Assembly (NCBI RefSeq): GCF_000091045.1
Contig: NC_006691.1
Span: forward strand, 781,301 to 845,300
DNA from: Cryptococcus deneoformans JEC21
Lineage: Eukaryota > Basidiomycota > Tremellomycetes > Tremellales > Cryptococcaceae
Length of the DNA: 64,000 nt
Direction of reading: 5' to 3'
The notes below the pieces were generated by a model. The model saw nothing but the letters and a program-made list of their open reading frames with translations. It was not told the origin of the DNA and did no database searches. This document shows positions 12,306-24,649 of this stretch, one piece after another. The position numbers and the translations under genes are program-made. Numbering within the stretch: position 1 is the first letter of the stretch; each line of letters opens with the position of its first letter.

Positions 12306-15127
12306 TTAAGATACGTTTCTTCCGATTTGCATCCAACTCACCAGATTCGAAAACGTAATCAAATCCTCTAATACGGTATCCTTTTCATTTCCAATGAGCT
12401 GTTTTCTAAACGAATTGTCAAGTGGTACCCACTGCTTCTTGATTCATCATCAGAACATTACCATCACTTGGAGCCTGCTCCTGCCCAAAAAGGACGGAAC
12501 CTATGCAGCATTACTACTTTTTTTCTTTCTTTCTAGACAGTTGAAAATTAACATACTAAAAAGCACCGCAAGATTCTGTGGCGTACAATAGTTGAGCAGT
12601 TTCCTATAACAGCTAATGACTAGACGTACTTTTGCGCCCATTTTATTCATTCCACGCTTTTCATGGACTCTTCCTAAGTGTTCGATAATGGATTGGAACG
12701 TTGTCTGATGAATAGGAGGGAGTCGTCGGAGGCGGCCTCTAATGGCACTGAAGTTATTACTGATATGCAACTCTGAAAATCACTCGTCAACTGTGATTGA
12801 ACGGCAAGTTCAATTAGTCGGGCATACCTCGATGCTTGCTATACTTCACCCTCTCGGCGTGTGGCAAATTGAAAACTGGTTCAGGCAACTCCCTGAGGTC
12901 TTTCAACCCTTCATCAGTACATCTACATTGACACACCGGGGTTACCTTACATTGCTTCAAGACGCTCGCGATGCTAAAAACGTCGTCCTTTTCCCCGAAC
13001 TCAAATTGTGTCTCGTCCTTCTCTATGTCTTGGACCATTTTTTGAACTCCTGTGTGCCTGCCATTGACTCGGTAAATACCTTCTGCTTCCAAACCACGCG
13101 CATCGATTGCCGCGATACACTTTTCAACAATCATTGGCGGCGATCCATGGTCGTTCCCATCACCTCGAGCAAAATCGTAATCGGTAAGACTGACTCCAAA
13201 GATAAGAGATCTGCAAGGTCCAACCTTGAATATAGTCAGAACAGCTCATTTAGGCCAACAAAATATACCTACATAGAAGTTCTCGTACGGTACCGGGGCT
13301 TTAGTGGTATTGCTGGTTGCCACAAGTAACCTTTTACGGAAAAGCATCACTTTTTGAAGTCAGCTCGGAATCCACGGCGCAGCCGATTACTACAAGACCA
13401 GCACGCACTATCGTGATCGGCATCAATAGTATCAATAGCTATTCGAGCTACTTCAGTAGCCTGCGCGCTAGTCATTGCAGTACTGTGCATAATGTCCACA
13501 TACGCCACCATGGCCCGGCGAAGTTTATTGCTCAGTTCATCATTGAACTCCTCAAGATGAGTTATTGCGGAGCTATGAAGTTTCTCTGTTCTGAGTCGGA
13601 GTGACTCAAGGTGAAAGATGCCCATGCGGTATGCTCTGTCTGTTGACGCTCGCTGCTGTCAACAGGTCTTTTCCGGCAGTACAATGCAGAAATGAGGCAG
13701 TCACTCACCAGCCTCATCGGCCTCTCGCTTTGCCTTCGCGCCCCGAACTGCCATTTGGGCTTTGATGTTAGCACTTCCTGTGGTGCCTCTCCTTTGAAGT
13801 CCTTCGCCTTCCACTCCATGAGAAGTTATTTGTACATCATCTTTCTCCCGTTCCCTATCTTTGTCACCCCCGAGCCTTTGCATAAAAGCAGAGAAGCCCT
13901 TTTTCCCATGTGTTGCAATATCATTCAGCACATCTCGTGACTTGTTCTCCAGCCCTGAACCTGACTCAGCTCGGAGTCTGTTGCCGAATTTCATTTCCTT
14001 CTCACGGTCTTTGTTTGGTGATGGCACGAACATACCAGAAGTGGTTTCCTGTGACGATACTTTCGAAACTGATGAAGCGGCTGGGTTGTTCACAGGGGGA
14101 AGGGGTGAAATGATTGTAGATGGCAAGGCATATGAGGCGCCTGTGCCGACAGAGAAAGGGTGCTCCTGCAGGGGTGTAGAAGTAGGCGAAGGTGGAGGGG
14201 CGCTAGATAACAGACGTGCCTGCGTGGCTATGGCATTCTCTTGCCGCCTGTGGTCTTCCAAGACTTGAGATTTTTGAAAATAAGCCTTTTTTAGCTTTGG
14301 GAGCTGATGCTTCGCATGATCTTCATACATCTAACGAAAACGATGAATTATATGTCTGAATATAAATATCTGACTTACATGCTCAGCAAGCTTGATGTTC
14401 TGTTTCAGATAATTTCTTATTTTTAGTTGCAGATCCTGGAGTGAGCCACCTCGTGAGCATGAGACATTCCAGTGTCAACAAATAGGCTGACTTTGAGCTT
14501 GGTTAATTCCTTGATAACATCTTCTTCCAGAGCTCCTTTCATGGCTTCCCGCGCCTGAATTTCGCGCAATGTATAATCTCGAACTTCACTCCAAGCTTTT
14601 CGTGATGTAGGCTTTTCTGATCTCTTAGGCGGTGGGTCTCTGCAATTTATCATGGTCAAAAGGTAAGGTCAAAAGGTAACATAACCTCCCGACTCAGAAA
14701 CTGAACTAACTCGTCGTGTAATGAGTCGATAGCCACTGTTCGATCGTATAACCTTTGAAGGCCTTCAATGTAGTCATTCTCAAGGCGTACACTAGCTCTG
14801 AGGTTCAATGGGCTTTCGGTTAGCATATAAACATCAACTCACCGTTCCTGCAAGAAATTTATGTAAATCTCATCCTCAGAAATCTTGCGCTAATGAACGA
14901 AGCAGATTACCATCAGTATTTTTATCCCTGGAACCGTTTCTGGATATAATGGCACAAGGAATAGAGCCAGTAGCAGAATGAGTAGATCATGTACATACCT
15001 TGAACTCGCTAAAAACATCTGTGAGAGTATCCGAGTTCTTTCGAGAGGGGTCTTTGGACGGTCTGATTTCCAGCGAGGCAGATGACGCTTCCGGCAGAGG
15101 ATCGACTGACGGATAAGCGTAAGCCAT
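12306..15127 (-). CDS. F-BAR and RhoGAP domain protein (RGD1-like), apparently fused to GNA1
   Basis: The gene starts at 15127 (MAYAYPSVDPLPE). Exons give an F-BAR/FCH region (YINFLQERASVRLENDYIEG, DSLHDELVQFL, REIQAREAMKG, DLQLKIRNYLKQNIKLAEH, MYEDHAKHQLPKLKKAYF), a Ser/Pro linker, more helix (GIFHLESLRLRTEKLHSSAI), and a complete RhoGAP domain: FGVSLTDYDF, the arginine finger EAEGIYRVNG, YLRELPEPVF, HISNNFSAIRGRLRRLPP, NKMGAKNLAVLF and DTVLEDLITFSNL. F-BAR domains bind and curve membranes; RhoGAP domains switch off Rho-type GTPases, as yeast Rgd1 does for Rho3/Rho4. If the last intron is retained, translation stops at 12306; if it is spliced, the frame runs on into GNA1. A Mutator-like element is inserted 131 bp upstream of the start codon. 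Domain calls are firm; the joint donor near 13287 and the 3' end are the weaker points. Confidence 0.87.
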
Positions 15128-15257
15128 GCTTTAGGTCTCTTCAAAGAATCAAATGTTTTAGTCTATGGTTGAACAGAGACAGAGCGGGCTTTTAAAGGAA
15201 GAAGAAAGAAGGAAAGGAATATGGTGGGAAATCGGACTAGTTACGCGTTTGGGAAAG

Positions 15258-15266
15258 CGTCCACAA
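15258..15266. repeat. Left target-site duplication of the MULE
   Basis: The 9 bp CGTCCACAA immediately precede the left terminal repeat and recur exactly at 18738-18746 after the right terminal repeat. Nine bp is the typical Mutator-superfamily duplication size. Confidence 0.92.
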
Positions 15267-15410
15267 GGGAACTATTTCGGACACCCCCCCTATTTCTTTT
15301 GGGACACCCCCCCTCCTTCTACTTTGGGTAATTTTGACAGAGCAGCCGATAGATAACACCATGGACCCTGCAGTGCATCCCTGAGGCCCTTATGCCTGTT
15401 ATTTACGTAA
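15267..15410 (+). repeat. MULE left terminal inverted repeat
   Basis: This 144-bp arm contains two copies of the block GGACACCCCCCCT (near 15279 and 15302) about 23 bp apart, then an arm ending TTATTTACGTAA. It matches the reverse complement of 18594-18737. Confidence 0.95.
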
Positions 15411-15520
15411 CTAAATGTTCTTTTTCGTGCATAGTAAATTCAGTCCTCTAATATTATAAACATCTATTCTTCTTGTGACATCTATTCCTCTTTCGACATC
15501 TATTCATTCTTCCTTCGCCT

Positions 15521-18436
15521 TCATTCCCAGCTATGTCGATCTCTCCCTCGCTGCATTATAATACTATCCTCCTGCGATCGAATGCTCGCATCCTTGCCCA
15601 CATTATTCTCTAAGTTGTATTGGTAAATTTGAGGAGATTGGAGATTATTGTATCCACTAACAGAAGGGTAATGATAGGGAGTTGGGGCTTCGGAATGATT
15701 GTGGAATAATACTTGGTTGTAAGGGATATACTGGGTAGGAGGCACATGGTATTTTGAAGTTGGGTAATGCTGTGGAGCAGGGGGATAGTATTGTGATAAT
15801 GGTGGATAGAATTGGGAAGAAGGGGGTAATTGGGGGACCGAGGGTTCAGGAGGAAGATGCTGCATTTGAACAGCATGTGACGGATATATTTGAGAGGGGG
15901 CAGGATATTGTGACCGAGAATGCTTTTTTGGACGAAGATTGGGCTATAAAATATGTAAGCGCAAGGTCATCGAGTTGGGCTAATCTTTGAATGAAAGGAC
16001 CAACTTCATTCGGTACCTCGACAAGATCTTCCTCATTTCCTTCCTCATCATCGCTATCTGGGACAAGAACTCTTCTGTCTTCACCTGCATTCTCAGCTTC
16101 TTGGTTTTTGTCGACCCTTCGAGACGCTTGAACACGCGCACAGTCTTTGGTATAGTGAGTGGAACTTTGGCAGTGTTTACAGCGCCCTTTTTTTCGCTGG
16201 GTCAATCCAGCCCCCATAATTCTTTCTGACTGAGTCAAGTACCTTCCTGAAGGTGCCGACATCCGGTCTTCCTGCAACACTGGTGGATTAGGGGCCTTCC
16301 TTCCCCGCTTGGTGCTTAAAATGGGTGGATCGAGGATAAGTTCTTGGTCCTCACCGAAGTCAAATACATCATCCAGCCGTATGACTGATGTATCTGGGGT
16401 GCCAACAAGTCTGTTAATATGGTCAAGGTATCTTTTGAGACTTGCGGCAGACCCGAGACGCCAGTGAGGATGAATGTGATCCTTTTCAAGGTGTCTTCTT
16501 TCCCGGACGAAGCTAATGAGACGATGGGCGCAGGGCAATCCATGGGATTTTGTAAACGAGCCACTGCACGGGTGTGATTCTTCAAAGTCATCGACACCTT
16601 CATCGTAATCACCCAAATATCTTTTGGCCAAAGTCAACTGCTCAGCAAGAAGCTTCATTGCAGCGCGGGATATGGAGCCTTTTAACTAAACAATTATATC
16701 AGCACGATTACAAAAAGGACAGAAAGAAGGAAGGAACATACCCGAACAAAAGTACTGGGAATATGTGTAGCACACCTCGTTCTCTCGAGCTCAATTCTTT
16801 TCAAAATTTTCAACCACTGCTGATCAAAATACGTACTTAGAGACCCAATGACAAGCAGAAGATCACCGTACTTGGTGTCAATTGATTTCTTAAGAGTTGC
16901 GTGCTGACCTTCTAAGCGTGAATTACCGGTTTGTCCGAAGTGAAGTTGCTTGTTGATATAGGCATGTACAAAGCGCTCCTTGATTTCATCCAAACCCCGG
17001 ATATACGAGATCGCTCGAGCATATTTCTGACCAGGATAAAGTTCTTCCATCTTCCGATAACCTTCCTCAAGCTGCTCATCCGATTTTGCATGTACACAAT
17101 ACCGTACCCAAGCTTTGCAGAAATTCGAGACAGCCATGACGATGTTCTCTTCGTCAACGAAACAGGGCCTTATATTGCTTTTGACATTTTCTTGAAGATG
17201 CCAGAAGCAGGAGAAGCGGTAAGCCTTGGGGAGGACAGACATGAGAGCGTTGATGAGTGCTGGGTCACGATCGGTAATGACAACCTTGACATCCGGTTTG
17301 CCGACAAGTTCGAAGAACGAATTGAGAGCTTGGGTATACCAGTTTGTGGTTTCACGCAACATCAAGATGACTCCTGCAGTGTATGTCATACCTGTCGATG
17401 TGGATCCGACGATATGGAGCATGGGCATCCGGTACAGGTTCGTCTTGTATGTGCAGTCGAAGAAAAGGACTTCGGGAAATCGGTGAATCAGTGCGCGAGC
17501 AGTTCGCTTGGTGTAAACCAAACCAATGAGTTCATCGCGTGTGTTGACAAACGGACGATGGAGCTCATCATTGCTCACTAATTGCCGAATACAAGCAGCA
17601 CTTGCACTGGAGCCAGCACGGAGATCTGCACGACGACGAAAGGCGAGACGATGCAAGTCTTCCGATGTCAACATTACCGTTGGGAAACGCTGAGACATGG
17701 TACTGATGATGGAGGGGAATGGAGTCCGGCTGTCGATCAACGTGTTGATCAGCTCTTTGGCTTCAGGCGTCCGCGAAGCACGCCGAAGAAGTGCAATTCC
17801 AATATTGGCGACAGGCGGATGATTGTGCGAGGCATTCACGACCTTCCAAGTCCAACATTTGTCTCCACCATGCTCTTTTACCTCTGCCTCTGCCATCTCC
17901 CAAGCCACAGCAGCAAAAGGGCATCCATTTTTTACGGTCTGTATAGTCCTAATGCGCACATCTTTGAAACTGTCCCCTCGTGTGCAGCGATACTCGTCTC
18001 CAAAGATGCACGAGTATTGTATCAATTCTCTGCCCTCTTTGTGAGTTTTCGTTGGCTTCTTCCTTTTGCTCCGCCTAATAACAGCAGCGAAGCCTTGTGA
18101 GGCTGCGTAAGCCTGGACAGCGCCTTTACACTCATCTTTAGATTGGTAGTACGCTTGCTCGTCGAACCCAGGGGTAGAGATCATCTCGTCGTCGTTGAAG
18201 GAGTCAATGGGAGCCTGGATAATGTCATCCTCACTATCCTCTTCGTCGGCAATATTGGAGACTTCCGATGAATCCGAACCTTCCATGGCATGGAGATTAC
18301 CTTCATCAAAATCAAACGCCATTGATTGATGTCCCGAGTATATTTCGGCCTCTGGGACGCGGATAATAGGAGAAGGTGGGCAGATACCGGGTTGGGGAGA
18401 AAGAGGATCCGAAGAGTGCAAATCAGTCGAAGCCAT
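15521..18436 (-). CDS. MULE transposase with FAR1-type N-terminus, SWIM-like finger and zinc knuckle
   Basis: Exon 1 (18436 to about 16740) encodes an acidic N-terminus, then a FAR1/WRKY-GCM1-type DNA-binding region (about residues 97-205: FDEQAYYQSKDECKGAV, basic RRSKRKKPTK, ending HNHPP). The MULE catalytic core follows, with FFDCTYKTN (first Asp about residue 327), VVITDRDPALI (Asp about 389) and CFWHLQENV. A GTATGT intron leads to exon 2 with LTLAKRYLGDY, a SWIM-like zinc motif (HPCSGSFTKSHGLPCAH, where the usual CxC is C-S-G) and a perfect CCHC zinc knuckle (CKHCQSSTHYTKDC). A possible 55-nt intron near 15911-15857 with a weak GTCACA donor joins a Pro/Tyr/Gln-rich tail ending at 15521. 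The protein should cut and rejoin the element's ends. The frame is open throughout, without stops or frameshifts apart from introns. Confidence 0.9.
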
Positions 18437-18593
18437 GATGTTTTCGAATACGTTATAAGTTTCTTAGGAGGATGAAAAGTATTTAAATGACAGCAAAAAG
18501 GAGGCGCGTTATTAGAGAAAAAAACGCGTTTGTTGTTCGTTACTTTTGTAAAATGTTGCAGTCTGGCGCACGCGACAATATCATCTGAACTAA

Positions 18594-18737
18594 TTACGTA
18601 AATAACAGGCATAAGGGCCTCAGGGATGCGCTGCAGGGTCCATGGTGTTATCTATCGGCTGCTCTGTCAAAATTACCCAAAGTAGAAGGAGGGGGGGTGT
18701 CCCAAAAGAAATAGGGGGGGTGTCCGAAATAGTTCCC
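18594..18737 (-). repeat. MULE right terminal inverted repeat
   Basis: This is the reverse complement of 15267-15410 with one visible difference (C for T in the stretch after CCCTGCAG). It is followed directly by the duplicated CGTCCACAA at 18738-18746. Confidence 0.95.
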
Positions 18738-18746
18738 CGTCCACAA

Positions 18747-19445
18747 GGCTAAAATGCCGGACTCATGGTTCAGACGCGACTTGCACAATCCCATTTTTTC
18801 ATCTGCATAATAATGGGGCTGAAAACTGCGAATCAAGCTTCGCTACTGCTTGCAAACTGGGAGTTTGCCCAAATCCAAATCTCAGACTTTATCAAGATTA
18901 TGCAAAAGGGTTCCTGCATCCTGAGAATGCTGATTGCTGAGCTTACAGACTGTGCCTTGTGGCTTCTGGCGGCACAGCTTCCAATGAGATTTTCAAAAAA
19001 AAAATCTCCATTTTATGGCGGTCATTCTATAGCCCGATGTTACGCCGTTGCGATCGCCGACTATCAGCCAACATGGGCGGCATCGCAGAACCGCATCATC
19101 TAAATTCACGGCAAGTAAAGAATACAGGCGCTCTCTCCTTGTCGAGGGAATATACCAAAACGTACTAGTTCAAATTGGAATGGCTGGGTAACAGGGGTTA
19201 TTGTAGACAACCAATCGGCCCAACGATCATCTACATGACATAAGGAGCAATGAATCATCAGTTTCACGGCCTGTTTAATGAAAGAATCATCTGGCTTGTT
19301 CTACCAAGCACATCCCACTGCAACATCATATATGTCCGCAATATGCTGTCCATTAAGAACGCTATGCTGCATGTTCCGCGTAGCCCATAGCTCAGATCCT
19401 GACCCAACTCCGATCAATGAAAGTACCAGAACCCTTCGCTCATGA
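18747..19445. other. Intergenic region, about 0.7 kb
   Basis: This lies between the MULE's right duplication and the 3' end of the casein kinase gene. It holds the displaced upstream sequence of the RhoGAP gene and the 3' UTR of CKA1. An ORF at 18765-19103 has no conserved motif and is not called as a gene. Confidence 0.35.
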
Positions 19446-20933
<1,488 letters not shown>

Positions 20934-21903
20934 GTTCAACGATTATTCCGGCCTTTACGATTGTCTCAGAATATGAGAATAGTAGCTGCTTGAATGGAAG
21001 AGGCGCGCTGAGCACGATAGTTTGAGGTATCACTTGTACGACTATGGTGCCGAAACGAAGAAGTCGATGGTATATTATCAATGACTCAAAAGAATGATCG
21101 CTGAGTGGAATCAAGACACATGGGCAAGCCTATACGAGTACGCGACCGGGCGTCAGCGAAGCCACAGACAACCAGTAGTTTAATCCCCGAAGTGCCGGTG
21201 GGCGTGGCACTTTCTTTGCTTGCAAGATAAATGTAATCAGTTATTTCGAGTAGTGAACGGCAGAGTAACTTGTAGGCTGCAGATGAGTACAAACGACTCC
21301 GCCGTTGATCTTTAGTTCTTTGGTGCTTTCTAAGAACGGGGGTAATGCTTTTTCTGCTTGTCAATGCGATCTGTCTCATCAGGGTCAGCCTCTTCTCATC
21401 GGCTAACAGTAAGCACTGCTACGCTGCTTTCTTTGCCTGCAGTTCATCAAAGCGTTTATTTCTTTTGGTCAGTTGTAATTGTGCAGCTTATAGAATTATC
21501 AACAAAACGCAAATTTCAGGATTCATTCATTCATTGCAGAAGTGGGTCAGGGTTGAATCTTAGCATTGCCACACTGACAGATGAATGATCATGACTGGAC
21601 ATGGTGACCTATTACACAATACATGTGGCTGTGTGTTCATGCTGACGAAGTCCCCCTGTGCTGCCCCTAGGAGCTGCTACCAGCCCTTTGAGAGCATCCC
21701 CATTACAGCTCGTTCTTCTACGCGATGTGTCTAGGTTCAGTCAAGTGGGATTGACTGTCAAATCCTGGAGATTTATGGCCCTGAATATCGGACAACGATT
21801 CGTCATCTTCACGGTTCTTCTTGTCTCGAACATCATCGTCGCTGGTGTGTATATCCTGATTGTGCTTTTGACACGTCAATCTAACGACAATGTCCAATGG
21901 CGA
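20934..21903. other. Intergenic region, about 1 kb
   Basis: Upstream sequence of CKA1 and downstream sequence of the DUF6534 gene. ORFs here (for example 21086-21379 and 21345-21588) lack conserved motifs. Nothing else was recognised. Confidence 0.35.
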
Positions 21904-23353
21904 CTAAGATAATGGACTTACATGAACATAGGTCTCCACATCCACGTGAATATCGTTTGTCGCATTGTCCCTCCGACCAGTCATAGCAAAAACTTGGCCC
22001 TTGGAAACTTCAGCAACTTGTCATATCTGAAGTGTTCCGCTTCCGCCCACATACGTACAGAATTAAAACCACTTTCATTTGCGGATTTGAAGGATACTCG
22101 GGAGTTCAAAGAATACATCAATCCGACAGTGTAAAGTTTTGATTGGATCCCTTGTAAAGTAGAGCCCAGGAGAGATGCCGGTGTCTGGACGAATTCAATC
22201 ATGAAAGTTATGGCCAGGATTGTAGGAGGGATCTGAGATTCAAATGTGATACGAATCAGTCGGACAATAGCCTAGAGACAAAGGCAGTGTTCAGTAGTTA
22301 AGCCCAGATCGTATAATCGTACGTACCTTGTCAGTGTGTGCCCATCCAGTCTTTGACCGAAGTAAGCCATTAAGGATTAATATAGTGATAATGATATCGG
22401 CCGCCATGATAGATGCCAGCCAGACTGTTTACTTCCCTGTCAGTAACGTTACATTCTGGAACCAGGGTCCTAAGCATCCTTACTCAATTCGGCTGTGTCG
22501 AACACAGTCAGTCTTTTCCTTTCTATATTGTGCAAAATGATAAGACTCAAACCATTTTACTTACGAATTCGGACCTTATCAGCTTCCATAAGGGAATTGG
22601 CATTGCCGAAAATTACTTTTACTGCAATCGTGGCCGCGAACGACGTAAGGATAAGAAGCTATTGTACTGTCAGAATTAACGATTCGCACGTTTCACTGAC
22701 TGATATGTTAGAGCAAAATTTACCAGGATAGTAATAGGGATTAAAATATTCCGCCTGTTCAATAGATACGCACGATAAGCGAAATATGACTGAATACCGC
22801 TTGAACAGATAGCATCGAGGACTGGAAACCAAGCGAGCTTATCGGTTTCCACAAATGGTGAAAAGCGACCAAAATTCTGGTATTCTAGTTAGAGACTTAA
22901 TTTTCGGTTATGTTGGGTTGTTCACCTGGACAAAAAGGTACTGTCCGAAAAACCACAGATAGACGGTCATAATGATGGAGATTATGGAGGCAAAAATGAC
23001 TATGCACTTAGTCCACCATTTGTCGTTTCTCTGATATGTGAAGTAGGTGACGACCTGCATAAACATTATTCCACTGAAGAGACAAGTAAGTTTATAATCG
23101 AAGGTTGGTATGGACCCGATTTCGCTCACGCCATGAAGGTGTCCACAATAGGTTGGGCAAACATGCAACCCAAGGAAAAAGTCTGTTGGACAAGGTTAGC
23201 CGATCCTGCCCACTTTCGAAATAAACATTTCCTCAAATTCTCGATAGTTTGGATGCAGCTACGTACTCTTTCAGGAGCAAAGAGTGCTGCGGCTTCTTCC
23301 TCCGTGGGTGCAGCCGCTCCAATTCTGATCTGGAGGTATTGGTAATGAGACAT
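21904..23353 (-). CDS. DUF6534-type multi-pass membrane protein
   Basis: Spliced exons run from MSHYQYLQIRIGAAAPTEEE at 23353 through LGCMFAQPIVDTFMAGIMFM, QVVTYFTYQRNDKWWTKCIV, FASIISIIMTVYLW, SPFVETDKLAWFPVLDAICS, SGIQSYFAYRAYLLNRRN, TSFAATIAVKVIFGN, VWLASIMAADIIITILILNG, LLRSKTGWAHTDK, AIVRLIRITFESQIPP and SKLYTVGLMYSLNSR. That is about seven hydrophobic helices, with the characteristic SKTGW...TDK...RLIR.TFE and MYSLNSR signatures of the large DUF6534 family expanded in basidiomycetes, whose function is unknown. After a GTACGT intron the tail reads GQVFAMTGRRDNATN with an in-frame stop at 21904. A GTAAGT at the end could extend the tail slightly, so the exact C-terminus is uncertain. Confidence 0.75.
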
Positions 23354-23737
23354 GACCAGCAATGATTGATTTTAATAAGTGGTTGATTGTTAAAATGTTA
23401 CTGGTCGACGAGGAGTTAGGTTCATGCACGAATATCGTCGCTCGTCTGGGCATTTCGACTGTAAAAGTTATCCCTGCAGCCTTCTTATATGATGAGGCTA
23501 AAGGGCGTATAGGGGCAGGGCGGCGATGCGATCTTTTGGCTTCTTTGCTTGGACCCCGCTAGATATTCCTTTCGCCCATGCGGGCCTTGTTTGTACAATG
23601 CTTGGCAAGTAGTTCAAAATAAGGGCGTATGATCAACTGTTGTAACTGACTGCTGAAGCGGTTCGGGGACACTGGGCATATACAACGTCAGAGGTCCGTG
23701 AACTCTCATTGTCGATTGTCGTGAGATTTTCGATCGG

Positions 23738-24045
23738 TCATAACAGGAGCGCGACAGGGCGAATTGATTCTGGGGGAGCGCTGTTTTTTTCTGTGTCCGC
23801 AGAGATTGAAGAAGTACCGAACTGAAAGATTGGTAATGAACAGTAAATGCCCAACTCCATTCCCCGCTTCATTATTCACCTTCTCCCGCGGTTCACCGTC
23901 AATAACGGACCTCCCAATGGAACTACCAACAGCATAAGCGTTCCATCCACCGAGTGTGTACGATACCAGCGGCGTCTCCTCGATGATTTCTGTCACCCTT
24001 TTCTCTTGTCGTCCTGTTCTCAGCGCTTGGTGAAGCTGTAGATCA
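23738..24045 (-). CDS. Possible terminal exons of a small unidentified gene
   Basis: A leftward open stretch begins after a CTACAG acceptor (near 24035) and reads LHQALRTGRQEKRVTEIIEE, TPLVSYTLGGWNAYAVGSSI and GRSVIDGEPREKVNNEAG. Over a short putative intron (about 34 nt) it continues FGTSSISADTEKNSAPPESI to a stop at 23738. Composition and phase suggest coding sequence, but upstream exons (perhaps near 24080-24170) are not resolved and no family was recognised. It could equally be chance openness between the DUF6534 and LCB3 genes. Confidence 0.22.
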
Positions 24046-24649
24046 TGATGTCATGGCTATAGACGCCTCTGACCTGTGAAAAAAAGGAGACTATTATTAT
24101 GATGAAAAGTATTTTGGGATTGTTGGTTGCGGTGCTAAGATTGCAGTAGTTAATGCCATCAACATGTTAGTTCCATTTGCAGATGGCGACGAATGAAGAT
24201 CGGGTCGGAAGCTAGAAGAGGTTGTTGAAGGGCGTAGAAAGGGCGCAAGAGGACGCCGAACGCAAGGGCGTCGCAAATAAACAGGGAACGAAAACGAACC
24301 ATCACGGATTCGGACAAAGACTGACAGCCTCCGTTATCCTAGTGAATATCAAAGGACGTGACTGCTTGCTGGTTATTATTGGATGGACGGATATCCAAAA
24401 GCAGCACGTACCCGCAATCACTATCCGTCCACCCAGAATCCAAAACCGGTTCCTGTACCCCGTGCACGTTGTTCTGTTGCCTTTCACTCCAATTACGCAT
24501 CACTCACAGAGTGCTATGTCTCGAAACTTGGTCCTTGTTACAGATTTTATTATTAAGCAGCCCGCTAGGGTTACCGAATGTTGAAAATCATGTAGGGGGA
24601 TAACACGTAGGATGGTGAAATTCCGCAAACAATTAACAGAAACACGAAA

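Larger units (their letters stand above)
15267..18737 (-). mobile_element. Complete Mutator-like (MULE) DNA transposon, 3.47 kb
   Basis: The element is bounded by inverted repeats 15267-15410 and 18594-18737 (144 bp each, a single mismatch by eye near 15374). Both begin GGGAACTATTTCGGACACCC, and the flanks are a perfect 9-bp duplication. Inside is one spliced transposase gene on the minus strand. Near-identical termini, an intact duplication and an open transposase frame indicate a recent and possibly still mobile copy. It sits in the upstream region of the F-BAR/RhoGAP gene, in the same transcriptional direction. Confidence 0.95.

Noticed and set aside
12742..13329. 195-codon rightward ORF
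   Set aside because: It lies entirely opposite the RhoGAP exons, whose domain is clearly recognisable on the other strand; treated as an antisense shadow.
16912..17581. ORFs on both strands within the MULE (for example 216 codons rightward)
   Set aside because: Antisense or shifted shadows of the recognised transposase frame.
21658..21912. Hydrophobic 84-codon rightward ORF
   Set aside because: It overlaps the 3' end and flank of the DUF6534 gene on the other strand, with no motif.
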